This document shows positions 50,037-59,262 of a stretch of DNA of 64,000 bases, piece by piece (position 1 is the stretch's first letter; every line of letters begins with the position of its first letter). The translations under genes and the position numbers were made by a program. Below the pieces are notes generated by a model. The model made no database searches. It was not told the origin of the DNA and was given only the letters and a program-made list of their open reading frames with translations. This stretch comes from JBFMDN01 sp040753915 (GTDB lineage: Bacteria > Desulfobacterota > Desulfomonilia > Desulfomonilales > Desulfomonilaceae): assembly GCA_040753915.1 (NCBI GenBank), contig JBFMDN010000005.1, forward strand, positions 62,001 to 126,000, written 5' to 3'.

Positions 50037-53000
50037 ATGGACTCTGCTCATCTCGATGGCCAATGGAACGAATATGGCCGTCTCCTAGGGCTATGCTCGC
50101 TGTTCAAAGAGGACTTTTCTCTGGATTGGTTGGTCGATCTGTTGGTTGGTGCCAAACCTTCTCAGATACTGGCTCGGTTCGAGGAGGCCGTCCGGGATGG
50201 GTGGCTGGTCAAGAAAGCTCCCGGCATGTATGGCTTCAAGGACGGGAAGAAACGTGAGAAGTGGAAAAACACTCTCTCCAGAGAGGAGCAGACCACATTT
50301 CATGGTCAGATAGCCCATATCCTGATCCGTGAATTCCCCGATGAGAACCAGCACGTACATCTCGTTGCGCATCACCTGCTCAATATCTCGAACGATACGC
50401 ACCAATGCCACTACCTGGCCAAAGCCGGGGACCGGTACCTCGAGGCTTTTCGAAACGAAGACGCGCTGCAATGCTATCGCAAAGTACTCGATGACCTGTC
50501 TGTGCGCAAGGGAGAGGAGGAAGACCTTCTTTTCAGCGAGACCGCAATAAAATACTCGAAGATATCTACCGGTAGGGACGAGACAGCGAAAGTGCTCTCC
50601 GTTTTGAAATCGGCTCTCTCGCGAGCCGAAGAGAGGGGGCTTGCGCATTGTCAGTCGTTGCTCAAGATGCATCTGGCCAAGAACGAGTGGTTGCGCTCGC
50701 GGTACTCGAGTGCGCTCAAGCATTTCGGAGAAGGCTGGTCCCTGGCCAAGCAGCTCAACGATCCCAAGCTGATTCGGTCTGCTACCATCTTTAGCACCTT
50801 CTTCCATTTCTGGCAGGGCCGATTTCGCGAATCGGTGCAAATCTACGAGAAGTCGGTACCAGACATCGAGCGGTATCCCCAGGGAGGCTTTCCGCTCCTG
50901 GCGATGATAACCGTGGGATACTGCTATGCTCAAATGGGGCAGGTGACCCAGGGACTGGGAATGCTGGATGCCATACGGACCCAGTGTGAAGAATCGGGAA
51001 ACGACTATTTCACCGCCTACACTTTGGGCAACATCGGCAATATTCTCCTCGATATCGGCCGCATAGATGATGCGCTGCAATTTCTCCAGAATTCATCGAA
51101 GGTTGCCCAGGGCGTGCACAATGATTGGGTCTGGATCACCTGCAAGATTGCCATTGCTTATGCACAGTTCCTCAAGGGTGACCAGCGACAGGCGATCGGC
51201 TACGTAGAGGAGTTTCTTGAGGAGAGCAGGAAGGTCCAGGTTACTGTGTACCTCTACCCCTACCTCATGGAGCTTGGACTGGCTATGAAAGAGGGGAAAC
51301 TTCCCATGATAGAGGGACTGGACCTGGACAAGGCAATCCAGGAAACCATCCGAGGTGAGAACATCTTCATGCGGGGCGTGGCTTATCGCTGCCGGGGAGA
51401 ATGGGAACGGATGGAAGGGCGTCCCCATACGAGGGTCCTTCACTCGCTGAAAGCCTCCATACGATGGCTCAAAGAATCCGGCAGTCAAGTAGAGCTGGCC
51501 AAGTCTCTGTTGGCCCTTGCGCGCTTGCGCTTCGCCATGGGGCAGAACGAATCTGCCAGAGAGTTGATTCTCACAGCTAGAAACACTCTCGGATCATACA
51601 GCGAACAGCTCATGCCCAATGACCTGAGCTCGCTCGTCAAAGGAAGACCGGCCGGAGAGAGCCTTCTCAAAGAGATTCTCGATCTCGGACAGCAGGTAGT
51701 GACAATTCGCGACAATAAGGACCTGGTCCAGCACATCATCTCAACGGTTAACGGGATCACCGGTGCCGAGCGGGGAGCCATATTTCTCCTCAACCGCGAC
51801 GGTGACTCCACAGACCTGGTGCTGCGAGCTTCAAAAAACCTCACATCCGAGCAGATTGCCCATGCCAGTTTCGTCTCTTCTATGAACATGATCCGTGAGG
51901 TCGCGGCAGCAGGAAAGGGCCGCATTTCCGGAAGCACCTCCTGTGACGAGCCCGAAAGCTTCTCATCCGAAATCATTCGCTCTCGCATTTGCGTCCCGAT
52001 GATCCTTCGTGACAGGACTGTAGGGGTGCTCTACCACGACAATCGCCTCCTGAGCAGCGCGTTCCGAGAATCAGACCTGGAGCTTCTTTCCTATTTTGCT
52101 GCTCTGGCCGCGTTCGCCCTAGACAACGCTCGAGCTTACGAGGAGATAAAACGGCTTAACACAAAGTTGAGTGAAGAGAACCTTTACTACAAGGAGGAGC
52201 ATCTCCAGAACCTCCATTTCGAGGACATAGTGGGTGAGAGTCCCGGCATCAAGCGTGTTCTTTCCCAAATCGACCAGGTCTGCGGAACGGATGCGACAGT
52301 CCTCATCATCGGCGAGACAGGGGTCGGTAAGGAGCTTGTGGCACGTGCCGTCCACAGGCATAGCCCGAGGAAGGACAAGCCGTTCATTCGAGTCCACTGT
52401 AGCGCTCTTCCCGAGTCACTCATTCCCAGCGAGCTTTTCGGGCACGAGAAGGGAGCGTTCACCGGCGCCACGCGACAGCGGATCGGGAGGTTTGAGCTGT
52501 CTGACGGGGGCAGTCTATTCCTCGACGAGGTGGGCGACCTGAGCTTCGACGTGCAGGTTCGGCTTCTCCGGGTGCTGCAGACGAAAGAGTTCGAACGGGT
52601 TGGCGGTAGTGAAACTCTCAAGTCGGATTTCCGTCTCGTGGCAGCCACGAACCGAGACCTGGAAGAAGCAGTGAAAAGCGAGAGATTTCGGGCTGACCTC
52701 TATTACAGGTTGGCAGTTTTTCCCATCTACGTACCACCGCTGAGGGAACGGAAGGAAGATATACCCCTCCTCGCCTACTACTTCCTCGACATCTACTCGA
52801 AGAAGATGGGCAAGAAGTTCTCGAGGATCCACACCCTTGAGATGGAAAAGCTCGTCAATTACCACTGGCCCGGAAACGTCCGTGAGCTGGAAAATGTCAT
52901 CGAGAGAGGAGCTATCCTCAGTAGCGGTCCGCACTTCAGGGTCCCCGAGCTCGGCTGGGAGCACCACGAGACATCCACGGATTCCAGGGCGGTCACTCTC

Positions 53001-53153
53001 AAGGAAAACGAGCGCAGGCACATACTCTGGGCCTTGGAGAAGACCGGATGGAAGGTCCGAGGAAAGGGAGGGGCTGCGGAGCTGTTGGATATCCCTGCCT
53101 CAACCCTCGCATTCAGAATGAAGAAAGTCGGTATCAAGAGGCAGAAGAACTGA
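50037..53153 (+). CDS. sigma-54 activator with TPR-like and GAF sensor regions
   Basis: A 1038-residue regulator. Residues about 1-110 resemble the winged-helix part that follows the NTPase in STAND proteins (FSLDWLVDLL ... FHGQIAHILI), but no NTPase precedes it. About 120-540 are helical TPR-like repeats. About 550-700 are a GAF domain (GAERGAIFLLNRDG). The AAA+ domain at about 725-965 has GETGVGKE, GAFTGA, SLFLDEVG and RADLYYRL. A Fis-type HTH ends the protein. There is no receiver domain, so it should sense a ligand directly. It is divergent from the catabolic run and is its likely activator. Confidence 0.9.
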   Translation: MDSAHLDGQWNEYGRLLGLCSLFKEDFSLDWLVDLLVGAKPSQILARFEEAVRDGWLVKKAPGMYGFKDGKKREKWKNTLSREEQTTFHGQIAHILIREFPDENQHVHLVAHHLLNISNDTHQCHYLAKAGDRYLEAFRNEDALQCYRKVLDDLSVRKGEEEDLLFSETAIKYSKISTGRDETAKVLSVLKSALSRAEERGLAHCQSLLKMHLAKNEWLRSRYSSALKHFGEGWSLAKQLNDPKLIRSATIFSTFFHFWQGRFRESVQIYEKSVPDIERYPQGGFPLLAMITVGYCYAQMGQVTQGLGMLDAIRTQCEESGNDYFTAYTLGNIGNILLDIGRIDDALQFLQNSSKVAQGVHNDWVWITCKIAIAYAQFLKGDQRQAIGYVEEFLEESRKVQVTVYLYPYLMELGLAMKEGKLPMIEGLDLDKAIQETIRGENIFMRGVAYRCRGEWERMEGRPHTRVLHSLKASIRWLKESGSQVELAKSLLALARLRFAMGQNESARELILTARNTLGSYSEQLMPNDLSSLVKGRPAGESLLKEILDLGQQVVTIRDNKDLVQHIISTVNGITGAERGAIFLLNRDGDSTDLVLRASKNLTSEQIAHASFVSSMNMIREVAAAGKGRISGSTSCDEPESFSSEIIRSRICVPMILRDRTVGVLYHDNRLLSSAFRESDLELLSYFAALAAFALDNARAYEEIKRLNTKLSEENLYYKEEHLQNLHFEDIVGESPGIKRVLSQIDQVCGTDATVLIIGETGVGKELVARAVHRHSPRKDKPFIRVHCSALPESLIPSELFGHEKGAFTGATRQRIGRFELSDGGSLFLDEVGDLSFDVQVRLLRVLQTKEFERVGGSETLKSDFRLVAATNRDLEEAVKSERFRADLYYRLAVFPIYVPPLRERKEDIPLLAYYFLDIYSKKMGKKFSRIHTLEMEKLVNYHWPGNVRELENVIERGAILSSGPHFRVPELGWEHHETSTDSRAVTLKENERRHILWALEKTGWKVRGKGGAAELLDIPASTLAFRMKKVGIKRQKN

Positions 53154-53187
53154 TTGTAGAGGAATCACCGGCAAGATGCCCAAGCAG

Positions 53188-53263
53188 CGGGCAAGACGCA
53201 GGCTCGAAAGCCTGCGCTACAAATCCGCGACCACGCGAGTCCCCACATGTAGGGTAGCCTTTC
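53188..53263 (+). repeat. 76-bp direct repeat, copy 1
   Basis: Identical to 53554-53629 except for one base (T for C in AAGCCTGCGC). It starts with a hairpin: GCAGGCT-CGAA-AGCCTGC (7-bp stem, four-base loop), and contains CGCG-acca-CGCG and an end GTAGC matching GCTAC inside. The near-identity of two copies 290 bp apart implies recent duplication or gene conversion. Confidence 0.85.
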
Positions 53264-53346
53264 CGAAAATGTCTCAAAACTCGGGACACGCCAGACATCG
53301 TAGCACGATTGAGCGTCGATGCGTGGAAGGGCACCCTCACCCCAAC

Positions 53347-53440
53347 CCTCTCCCAGAGGGCGAGGGAGCTGGAAGAAGCCCCTCTCCCAGAGGGCGAGGG
53401 AGCTGGAAGAAGCCCCTCTCCCCCGGAGCGGGGGAGAGGG
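53347..53440 (+). repeat. 34-bp tandem repeat ending in a G/C hairpin
   Basis: A unit starting CCTCTCCCAGAGGGCGAGGG occurs at 53347 and 53381 (period 34) with the beginning of a third at 53415. The third runs into CCCTCTCCCCC-ggagc-GGGGGAGAGGG (53414-53440), an 11-bp perfect hairpin. Flanking CACCCTCACC and GGGTGAGGGGGTG extend the pairing, so the whole block about 53333-53457 could fold as one long stem. Confidence 0.8.
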
Positions 53441-53553
53441 TCAGGGTGAGGGGGTGTACCACGATTATCACGGACTGCCGGCTTTTGAGACACTTTCTTC
53501 CAGGCTGCCATTTCCAAACAATACCGGTAACATCCCGGCGCTACGAAAGGCCA

Positions 53554-53629
53554 CGGGCAAGACGCAGGCTCGAAAGCCCGCGCTACAAATCCGCGACCAC
53601 GCGAGTCCCCACATGTAGGGTAGCCTTTC
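53554..53629 (+). repeat. 76-bp direct repeat, copy 2
   Basis: Second copy of the element at 53188-53263, one base different, so that the 5' hairpin has one mismatch. The same orientation and one copy on each side of the tandem block suggest a composite repetitive element. Confidence 0.85.
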
Positions 53630-53774
53630 TACGCCTCCATTTCCAAACCGTGCCACCCTCAGGCGTGCGCCTTGCCTTGACAGCCAAGCTTTCCTCGTAT
53701 TATCAAGCTCGAGGAGTTTTTCGGAAGCAATCCGTGAGCATCTTGTTCCGTCTCGCGGAGCGGAAGGGCGCTCA

Positions 53775-55751
53775 GTGGCAGTGATCGCGGACCATAAGAG
53801 CCATTCCCGTGCCCCGTCCCTTGAGTGGATCGCTGCACTGGTGTTGCCACTCGTCATAGCTGCACTTTTTCCTGTCCTCTCGTACCTGTATTTCCCCCGT
53901 GACCTGCTTTGGGACGATGCGGCCCTGACATTGAAATATGTGGACAATCTGTCTTCTGGCCACGGCTACCGCTTCAATGCAACGGACCCTCTTCCAATTT
54001 TCGGGGCTTCCTCTTTCCTTTTCACCGTGACAGCCGCTGCTCTAAAGCTAATTCCGGTCCTGAATCAGGACTTTCTGTACATTAGATTGCCGGGTCTCAT
54101 CGGATATTTTCTGACGCTCTTTCTGTCCTATCGGTTCTTATACAGGAAACGAGGCCTTGTAGCCGGATTTCTCGGTATGGCGACAATCGGGGCAGTCCCT
54201 CAGTACTTCGGCGTAGCAAGCTCCGGGTTGGAGACCATGATGGGAGCCGCCATCATCAGCGCAGCGATCTTTCTGTTCTACTTCCAGGAGCACGAGCGGC
54301 TCTTTCTGGTTTGTTGTACGGGCCTGGTGATGACGAAGCTGGACTTGACAGGAGCCTCTCTGCTTCTGGCGCTCGGGCACCTGGCAGTGGTCTATTCAGG
54401 AGACAGGAATCGCTTCCAACGGTCGCTCGCCCGGGCGATCCTCTTCTACGGAGTCCCGGTTGCTCTCTTCTTCATTTTTTGTCGAGTCTACTTCGGGAGT
54501 GTCATTCCGCACTCTCTGCAGGCCAAGCTGATCTACTCGTACGACACAACAGGGTACCCGTACCTGCGGGCGTTCCTTGCAACGAGCTCGCTCTACAGGT
54601 TCTACATCCTCCTTTCCTTGGTCCCCTTGGGAGCCCTCCTTTTTGTGTGTCTGCGCGAAAAGACGTACCCATCCTTCAGATTCTTGGTTGTGCTGGTGGC
54701 CTCCCTCTCACTGCTTGTCCAGGTATGCATCACGCCATTCCGCGAGATCTTCCCCTGGTACTTCCACGTGCCGTTTCTCTCGTGGCAAATTGCCGTTCTC
54801 CTCGCACTGGAGGAGTCACTCGCGTTGAGCCCGACACTGCGCACTCGATTGATTACCTATGGGAGCCTGGCAGTCCTGAGCTTCATGCTCGTCCTCGGGG
54901 TAACCTCCCCGAATGTGGGGCCTCCAAGCACGTTCTCCTCGAAAATCCAGGCCGTGAAGCGATGGCTTGATCTGGTCGAGAGTCAACGTCGCGCAATAGG
55001 AGCATTGGTGGCGCGCACCGGCAAGCCTGAGCATGTCTTGTCAACGGGCTACGGGTGGAGCGCCTACGACTCGGGCATGCGTGTTTTCGACCCCTTCGGC
55101 ATCAATACTCGGGAGCCCGTGGAAGAAAAATGGGGATTGTCGGGTTGGCTGAACAATCTGTCAGCGTACAAGCCGGATTTCATTGTCTGCCACAAGCAAA
55201 CGCATCCATCACTCGCGAGCCAGTACGACTTGATCGCCCTCGGATGGAATCCGAGGCTCATGGGCCACTCGGAGTGGGAGGTGTACAGAAGAAAGGAAAG
55301 TGCCATTCCGTATGAAAGAATGACATTCCCTGACTTGGGCAAAGCATTTCCCGAGCCTGCGGCAACAGGTGTATCGGTGAAGAGATCGCAGATAACGCGC
55401 TACGATTATGCCCTCGTAGCCACCGCGAGGGGAGCAACCATGAGAATCGAAGGCCTGAAGCTCGATAACAGCATTGTCGGATTCTATTGCTACGTGGAGG
55501 TCGACGAAAAGGCTACTGCGGACAAGCAGGCAGAAGTGACGATAGAGACAAATGTGCCAGGGCACCTTCCTGTGAAAGTGCCGATACGATGGGACCAGGG
55601 AATCGTACTGGTCACTACCCGTGTGGCAGCCCGTGTCAATGACGGACACATCCGAATCACAGCGACTGTTCCGTCAGAGAGCGGGTCCACAGATTCCACA
55701 GGGCCGGCGATTCACGTTCGAGATCTGTTTGTCACACAAGGAAGCTTCTGA
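53775..55751 (+). CDS. GT-C-like polytopic membrane protein (putative glycosyltransferase)
   Basis: A 658-residue protein. The N-terminal 400 residues have about nine to eleven hydrophobic segments. The first extracytoplasmic loop has LLWDDAALTLKYVDNLSSGHGYRFN, split here as the DDA...GHGYRFN pattern of GT-C enzymes such as ArnT and arabinosyl/mannosyltransferases that use polyprenyl-phosphate sugars. The C-terminal 250 residues are soluble and look beta-rich. The start is a GTG with GGAAGGG ahead; no ATG fits. It stands alone between repeat regions, so sugar and acceptor are unknown. Confidence 0.65.
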   Translation: MAVIADHKSHSRAPSLEWIAALVLPLVIAALFPVLSYLYFPRDLLWDDAALTLKYVDNLSSGHGYRFNATDPLPIFGASSFLFTVTAAALKLIPVLNQDFLYIRLPGLIGYFLTLFLSYRFLYRKRGLVAGFLGMATIGAVPQYFGVASSGLETMMGAAIISAAIFLFYFQEHERLFLVCCTGLVMTKLDLTGASLLLALGHLAVVYSGDRNRFQRSLARAILFYGVPVALFFIFCRVYFGSVIPHSLQAKLIYSYDTTGYPYLRAFLATSSLYRFYILLSLVPLGALLFVCLREKTYPSFRFLVVLVASLSLLVQVCITPFREIFPWYFHVPFLSWQIAVLLALEESLALSPTLRTRLITYGSLAVLSFMLVLGVTSPNVGPPSTFSSKIQAVKRWLDLVESQRRAIGALVARTGKPEHVLSTGYGWSAYDSGMRVFDPFGINTREPVEEKWGLSGWLNNLSAYKPDFIVCHKQTHPSLASQYDLIALGWNPRLMGHSEWEVYRRKESAIPYERMTFPDLGKAFPEPAATGVSVKRSQITRYDYALVATARGATMRIEGLKLDNSIVGFYCYVEVDEKATADKQAEVTIETNVPGHLPVKVPIRWDQGIVLVTTRVAARVNDGHIRITATVPSESGSTDSTGPAIHVRDLFVTQGSF

Positions 55752-56209
55752 CACCAGTAGTTTCGGCAGGAGTCGAACAGGCCGCGTGAAGCAGAGGGGG
55801 TCCCGCTAGGGAGATGGGAAGGTCTGTATTCTGCTGCCATATATCGCCCCTGCACCTGCCGTAAACAAGTGATCACTTCGGCGTGGCGCAGAGGATAAAA
55901 TCGTCAACGACATCTATCAAGCGATCCTCTCTTCCCGCTGAAAGCCGAATGCGTACTACGATAGTAAGCATGCACTCTTGAGCGGGAAGAGAGGATCGAT
56001 TAGCAGAAATCATTGACGATTTTGTTCTGTCCGCCGCGCATAAGTGAATGCTTACCTACTATAACTTTTTTCTTGTTTTTTCGCCACGCTCTGTTAGGAT
56101 ACAAGAACCGATTTTGTAGCTATGGGGGAGAGTACGAGTACCATAATCCAGAGGCGAAATTCGCCCTGAAGAGACGAAAGGGACGCTCCTGTTTCGAGAG
56201 GGCAGACTC
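55752..56209. other. intergenic region with a MITE-like element
   Basis: Apart from the large inverted repeat at about 55880-56041 I see no gene. The pair GTAAGCAT (centre) and ATGCTTAC (just right of the element) is a further 8-bp inverted match. Confidence 0.5.
55880..56041. repeat. MITE-like long inverted repeat
   Basis: CGATCCTCTCTTCCCGCT (55922-55939) and its perfect reverse complement (55981-55998) form an 18-bp stem. Pairing continues outward: AAAATCGTCAA (55897-55907) matches TTGACGATTTT (56013-56023), with 18 of 25 bases paired between the blocks, and weaker GC-rich matches at the ends. The total is about 160 bp with a 41-nt centre and no coding capacity. It could be a non-autonomous transposon relic or a structured RNA. 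Confidence 0.6.
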
Positions 56210-56980
56210 GTGGCAAGCAAGGTTCGAAAGATCAACGCCCGGGCCCTCAGCCGTGACATTCGAGCAGGCATCGGCGAGGCCGGGCTTAGGTCTAAATACC
56301 ATATTTCCCAGCAGAAACTAGCCGAGTTTGTCGCACAGCTCGTAGAACATGATCTATTGACGCGGGAAGATGCCCGTATGCTCTTCCCTCAATCACCTGT
56401 CTCCAGTGACACGTCTCGAGCAGAGGCCCTGGAGAGCAAAACAGAAGTCCCGGCATCCGGCGTCACGGAAAATCCACCTCATTCTCATACGGACATTCGA
56501 GCGCTCGAGAAGCCGCGGCGCTCTGTTGCAGCGAGACTCGTCGGGATCGCGGCTCTCATCGTCTCGGCTGGGGCACTCATTTGGGCAATTGCCCCGAATG
56601 GGGCTGCTGAATCACTTCATTCGCCTCTGATGTCATCTCTCTCCGGCGGCAGCGTGTTGGGCACCCTCCTGATAGTCGTTTCCGTGTCCATCATGCTCGG
56701 TGCACGAGCTCGCAGGGCATGTTTTCGGGTGTTAAGCGTATTCATCCTTGGCATGGTGGCTCTTCACCTCATTTCCGCGACAACCGATGTGGCCAGAGAA
56801 CCCGAACAAAGGTCTGCTGAGACAGTACTTACGTCCGGCAGGAACGGCACGCACAGGCCAACACCTGCGAGTCCAGGTCCCTCGCCCCAACAGAGCCAAA
56901 CCGTGGTTCTCAAATTGATGAAAGCAGTCCTTCAAGATACCCAATTTTACCGGCCGAGCCATCTGGGATTCTTGCCCTGA
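56210..56980 (+). CDS. membrane protein with one copy of the unnamed repeat domain
   Basis: A 256-residue protein starting with GTG (GAGAGGG ahead). Residues about 13-60 are one copy of the domain found twice each in the proteins at 1122 and 24040 (LSRDIRAGIGEAGLRSKY, then HIS, and a LLTRED end). A polar linker follows, then three hydrophobic segments at about 105-125, 140-160 and 168-185, and a proline-rich tail. The cytoplasmic domain with membrane anchor recalls the protein at 1122, but the tails are unrelated. Function unknown. Confidence 0.65.
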   Translation: MASKVRKINARALSRDIRAGIGEAGLRSKYHISQQKLAEFVAQLVEHDLLTREDARMLFPQSPVSSDTSRAEALESKTEVPASGVTENPPHSHTDIRALEKPRRSVAARLVGIAALIVSAGALIWAIAPNGAAESLHSPLMSSLSGGSVLGTLLIVVSVSIMLGARARRACFRVLSVFILGMVALHLISATTDVAREPEQRSAETVLTSGRNGTHRPTPASPGPSPQQSQTVVLKLMKAVLQDTQFYRPSHLGFLP

Positions 56981-57105
56981 AGGCTGGCAGGGCGCCGCGA
57001 GTGGCGCCCTGTGCAGTCCCTACGCGGCGAGCTCACCAGAGGGGAGGTAGGCGTCCACGGCAAGCTTGGCCTCATGGGGAGCGGATAGTGTTCCGGCCGG
57101 TTTCT

Positions 57106-59106
57106 CTAGCCATAGAACTGCTTCCCGAAAAGCTTTTCACTCAGTCCCGTCAAATCAGCCCACTTCAGGGGTCCCCCCTTCTCAGCGGGGAAGCCGGTGG
57201 CCCAAATCATTCCCATGTCCACCATCCGGGGATCCTCTACGACTCCCCGGTCCAAGAGGTCTTTGGCCACAGTTACCATATCTCTCAGAACCCGGAGCTG
57301 CATGTCCTCCGCTGAGACCTTTTGGTCACCTTGCTTAGCGATGAGGGGTACGACGTCCGGATCGACGCCTCCATCCAGAAGAAAGAATCCCTTGCCTGAC
57401 TTTTTCACCCCAAGTCTGCCTGCGGAGACCAGGTTCTTCAGCGTCTGCTGCGCTTGACCTCTTCCCACCATGACCTTGTAGCACACGTCTATACCTACCT
57501 CGTCTGTGAGTCGAATCGGTCCAATGGGCATGCCGAACTTCACAAAGGCCTTGTCCACTTCTTCAATAGTGTTCCCGTTCTCCAGGAATTCGATTGCGCT
57601 TTGGAAATACGGAAAAAGGACGGCGTTCACGACAAAGCCGGGGTTGTCTCTACAGACTACCGGACGCTTGCGGATATCCGCGACAAAGCCCAACAGATTG
57701 TCGACCGCGTCCTGACTGGTGGCCTCGCCCCGCACGATTTCCACGAGCTGCATCATCCACACAGGCGAAAAGAAGTGAAGGCCGGCGAACCGTGCCGGAT
57801 TGGTCACGAACGGGGACATCTTGTCTAGAGGGATGGACGAGGTATTGCTCGCTATAATGCAGTCGTCTCTGACCGTAGTGCACAGCTCCTCGTACACTTC
57901 CTTTTTCACGGCAATGTCCTCAAAGACGGCCTCGATGACTAGATCAGCATCTTTCAAGTCCTGATACTCGGTCACCATAGTCAACCGTGCCATCATGTCG
58001 TCCACTGAGCCTTTCAGCTTATTTTTCTCCGCCATTCCGTCAAGGATCTTCTTTACGAAGGTCTTCCCCGGCTCCAGTGCCTCGGCGAGATCCTTGACCA
58101 CAACGTTCTTGTTCGTATTGCGGAGGATGTCGATCGCTATGCCCCGGCCCATGGTCCCGAAGCCCAGAATGGCGACCGTATCCATGGGCTTTGGATTGAA
58201 GCCCTTGCTCACTAGTGACCGCGGCTTGTCGCTCATGGTCTTGAGAAAGAAAGTGTGAATGCTCCCTTTTGCTTCAGGCGAGAGAACGGCCTTCACGAAA
58301 TTGCGCTTCTCAATGTCCAGCCCCTCTTCTAGAGATGTCTTGAGACCGTCGCGAATGCTGTCCACAGCAAGCATAGGCCCAGGTATCTCTCGTCCTTTCG
58401 TAGCTTTCAAAACCTCTTTGCGGGCCATTTCTGAAATCAAGTCGATTTGGGAGAAATCGTGTCCCGGCCTGTTAAGAATGCCCGGTTGAGCACTAATCCC
58501 ATTTGCAAACGAAACCGACTCCTGGAGCAGGTCGCCGTCTGCAGGTACCAGTTTGTCGACTATGCCGAGCTCCAGAGCCTTGGCCGCGGGCATGACGGTT
58601 CCCCGCAGTATGAGTTCGATGGCCGGTATTCCGATGAGTCGCGGCAGCCGCTGCGTGCCGCCGCCACCGGGAAAAATGCCCAGAGAGCACTCCGGCAGTC
58701 CGAGTTTGGTATCCCGGGAGTCTTTGGCGACACGGGCGGTGCATGCCAAGGCAAACTCCATCCCTCCCCCGAGACAGTGACCATCTATTGCGGCGACCGT
58801 CGGAAAGGCCAATGAGCTCAGGCGCTTGAATGCAGCATGAAAGAGGTCCAGCGCCTTTGCAGTCTGCTCCTCGTCGGTCATAGTGTTGAGCATCTTCAGG
58901 TCTGCTCCCGCATGAAAGTTGCCCTTCTTTGCGGAAACAAAGACGACACCTTTTAGATCCGAGCTCTGCTCCAGTTCTTGCAACAAAGCGAGGAAGTCCT
59001 CGATGGCTTTTTCAGTCCACGTGTTCATGGGCTGACCCGGTACATCGATGGTAACGATTCCCAGGTCCCCTTCCCTTTTCATCACAAAGCTCTTGTTAAC
59101 ACTCAT
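57106..59106 (-). CDS. fadJ: bifunctional enoyl-CoA hydratase/3-hydroxyacyl-CoA dehydrogenase, FadJ-like
   Basis: A 666-residue multifunctional beta-oxidation enzyme. Crotonase part (residues 1-190): oxyanion-hole HAGADLKML, catalytic Glu in GGGMEFALA and in LPECSLG. Linker to about 310. Dehydrogenase part: dinucleotide site GFGTMGRG, SNTSSIPL, the His in GLHFFSPVW, and C-terminal domain ending EKGGPLKWADL. It converts enoyl-CoA to 3-ketoacyl-CoA with NAD. It is slightly shorter than E. coli FadJ (about 714). Downstream of sigma-54 promoter P6 and the STAS gene. Confidence 0.92.
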   Translation of the reverse strand: MSVNKSFVMKREGDLGIVTIDVPGQPMNTWTEKAIEDFLALLQELEQSSDLKGVVFVSAKKGNFHAGADLKMLNTMTDEEQTAKALDLFHAAFKRLSSLAFPTVAAIDGHCLGGGMEFALACTARVAKDSRDTKLGLPECSLGIFPGGGGTQRLPRLIGIPAIELILRGTVMPAAKALELGIVDKLVPADGDLLQESVSFANGISAQPGILNRPGHDFSQIDLISEMARKEVLKATKGREIPGPMLAVDSIRDGLKTSLEEGLDIEKRNFVKAVLSPEAKGSIHTFFLKTMSDKPRSLVSKGFNPKPMDTVAILGFGTMGRGIAIDILRNTNKNVVVKDLAEALEPGKTFVKKILDGMAEKNKLKGSVDDMMARLTMVTEYQDLKDADLVIEAVFEDIAVKKEVYEELCTTVRDDCIIASNTSSIPLDKMSPFVTNPARFAGLHFFSPVWMMQLVEIVRGEATSQDAVDNLLGFVADIRKRPVVCRDNPGFVVNAVLFPYFQSAIEFLENGNTIEEVDKAFVKFGMPIGPIRLTDEVGIDVCYKVMVGRGQAQQTLKNLVSAGRLGVKKSGKGFFLLDGGVDPDVVPLIAKQGDQKVSAEDMQLRVLRDMVTVAKDLLDRGVVEDPRMVDMGMIWATGFPAEKGGPLKWADLTGLSEKLFGKQFYG

Positions 59107-59262
59107 GGTAAATCTCCCAAGTTAGCTCTTTTCTGTACGATTGGTCTCGAGGATAATGATACGTGCCACAGGTTCTCCATATTCACGACCGGTGAGTAAA
59201 CATTCGTTTGCGATCCGGCACCGTGGGATTCGGGGCACTCTGTCCCAAGCCTGCCGATCGAG

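Larger units (their letters stand above)
53154..53774. other. repeat-rich intergenic region
   Basis: No gene is supported. It holds two 76-bp direct repeats flanking a 34-bp tandem repeat that ends in an 11-bp G/C-rich hairpin, all described separately. The short frames that cross it have the composition of the repeats. Confidence 0.7.

Noticed and set aside
53347..53440. Possible CRISPR array
   Set aside because: The 34-bp units are directly adjacent without spacers and no cas genes are present.
59158..59182. Sigma-54 promoter directly before fadJ on the minus strand
   Set aside because: TGGAGA-N5-TGGC has the spacing but several mismatches; P6 farther upstream is far better.
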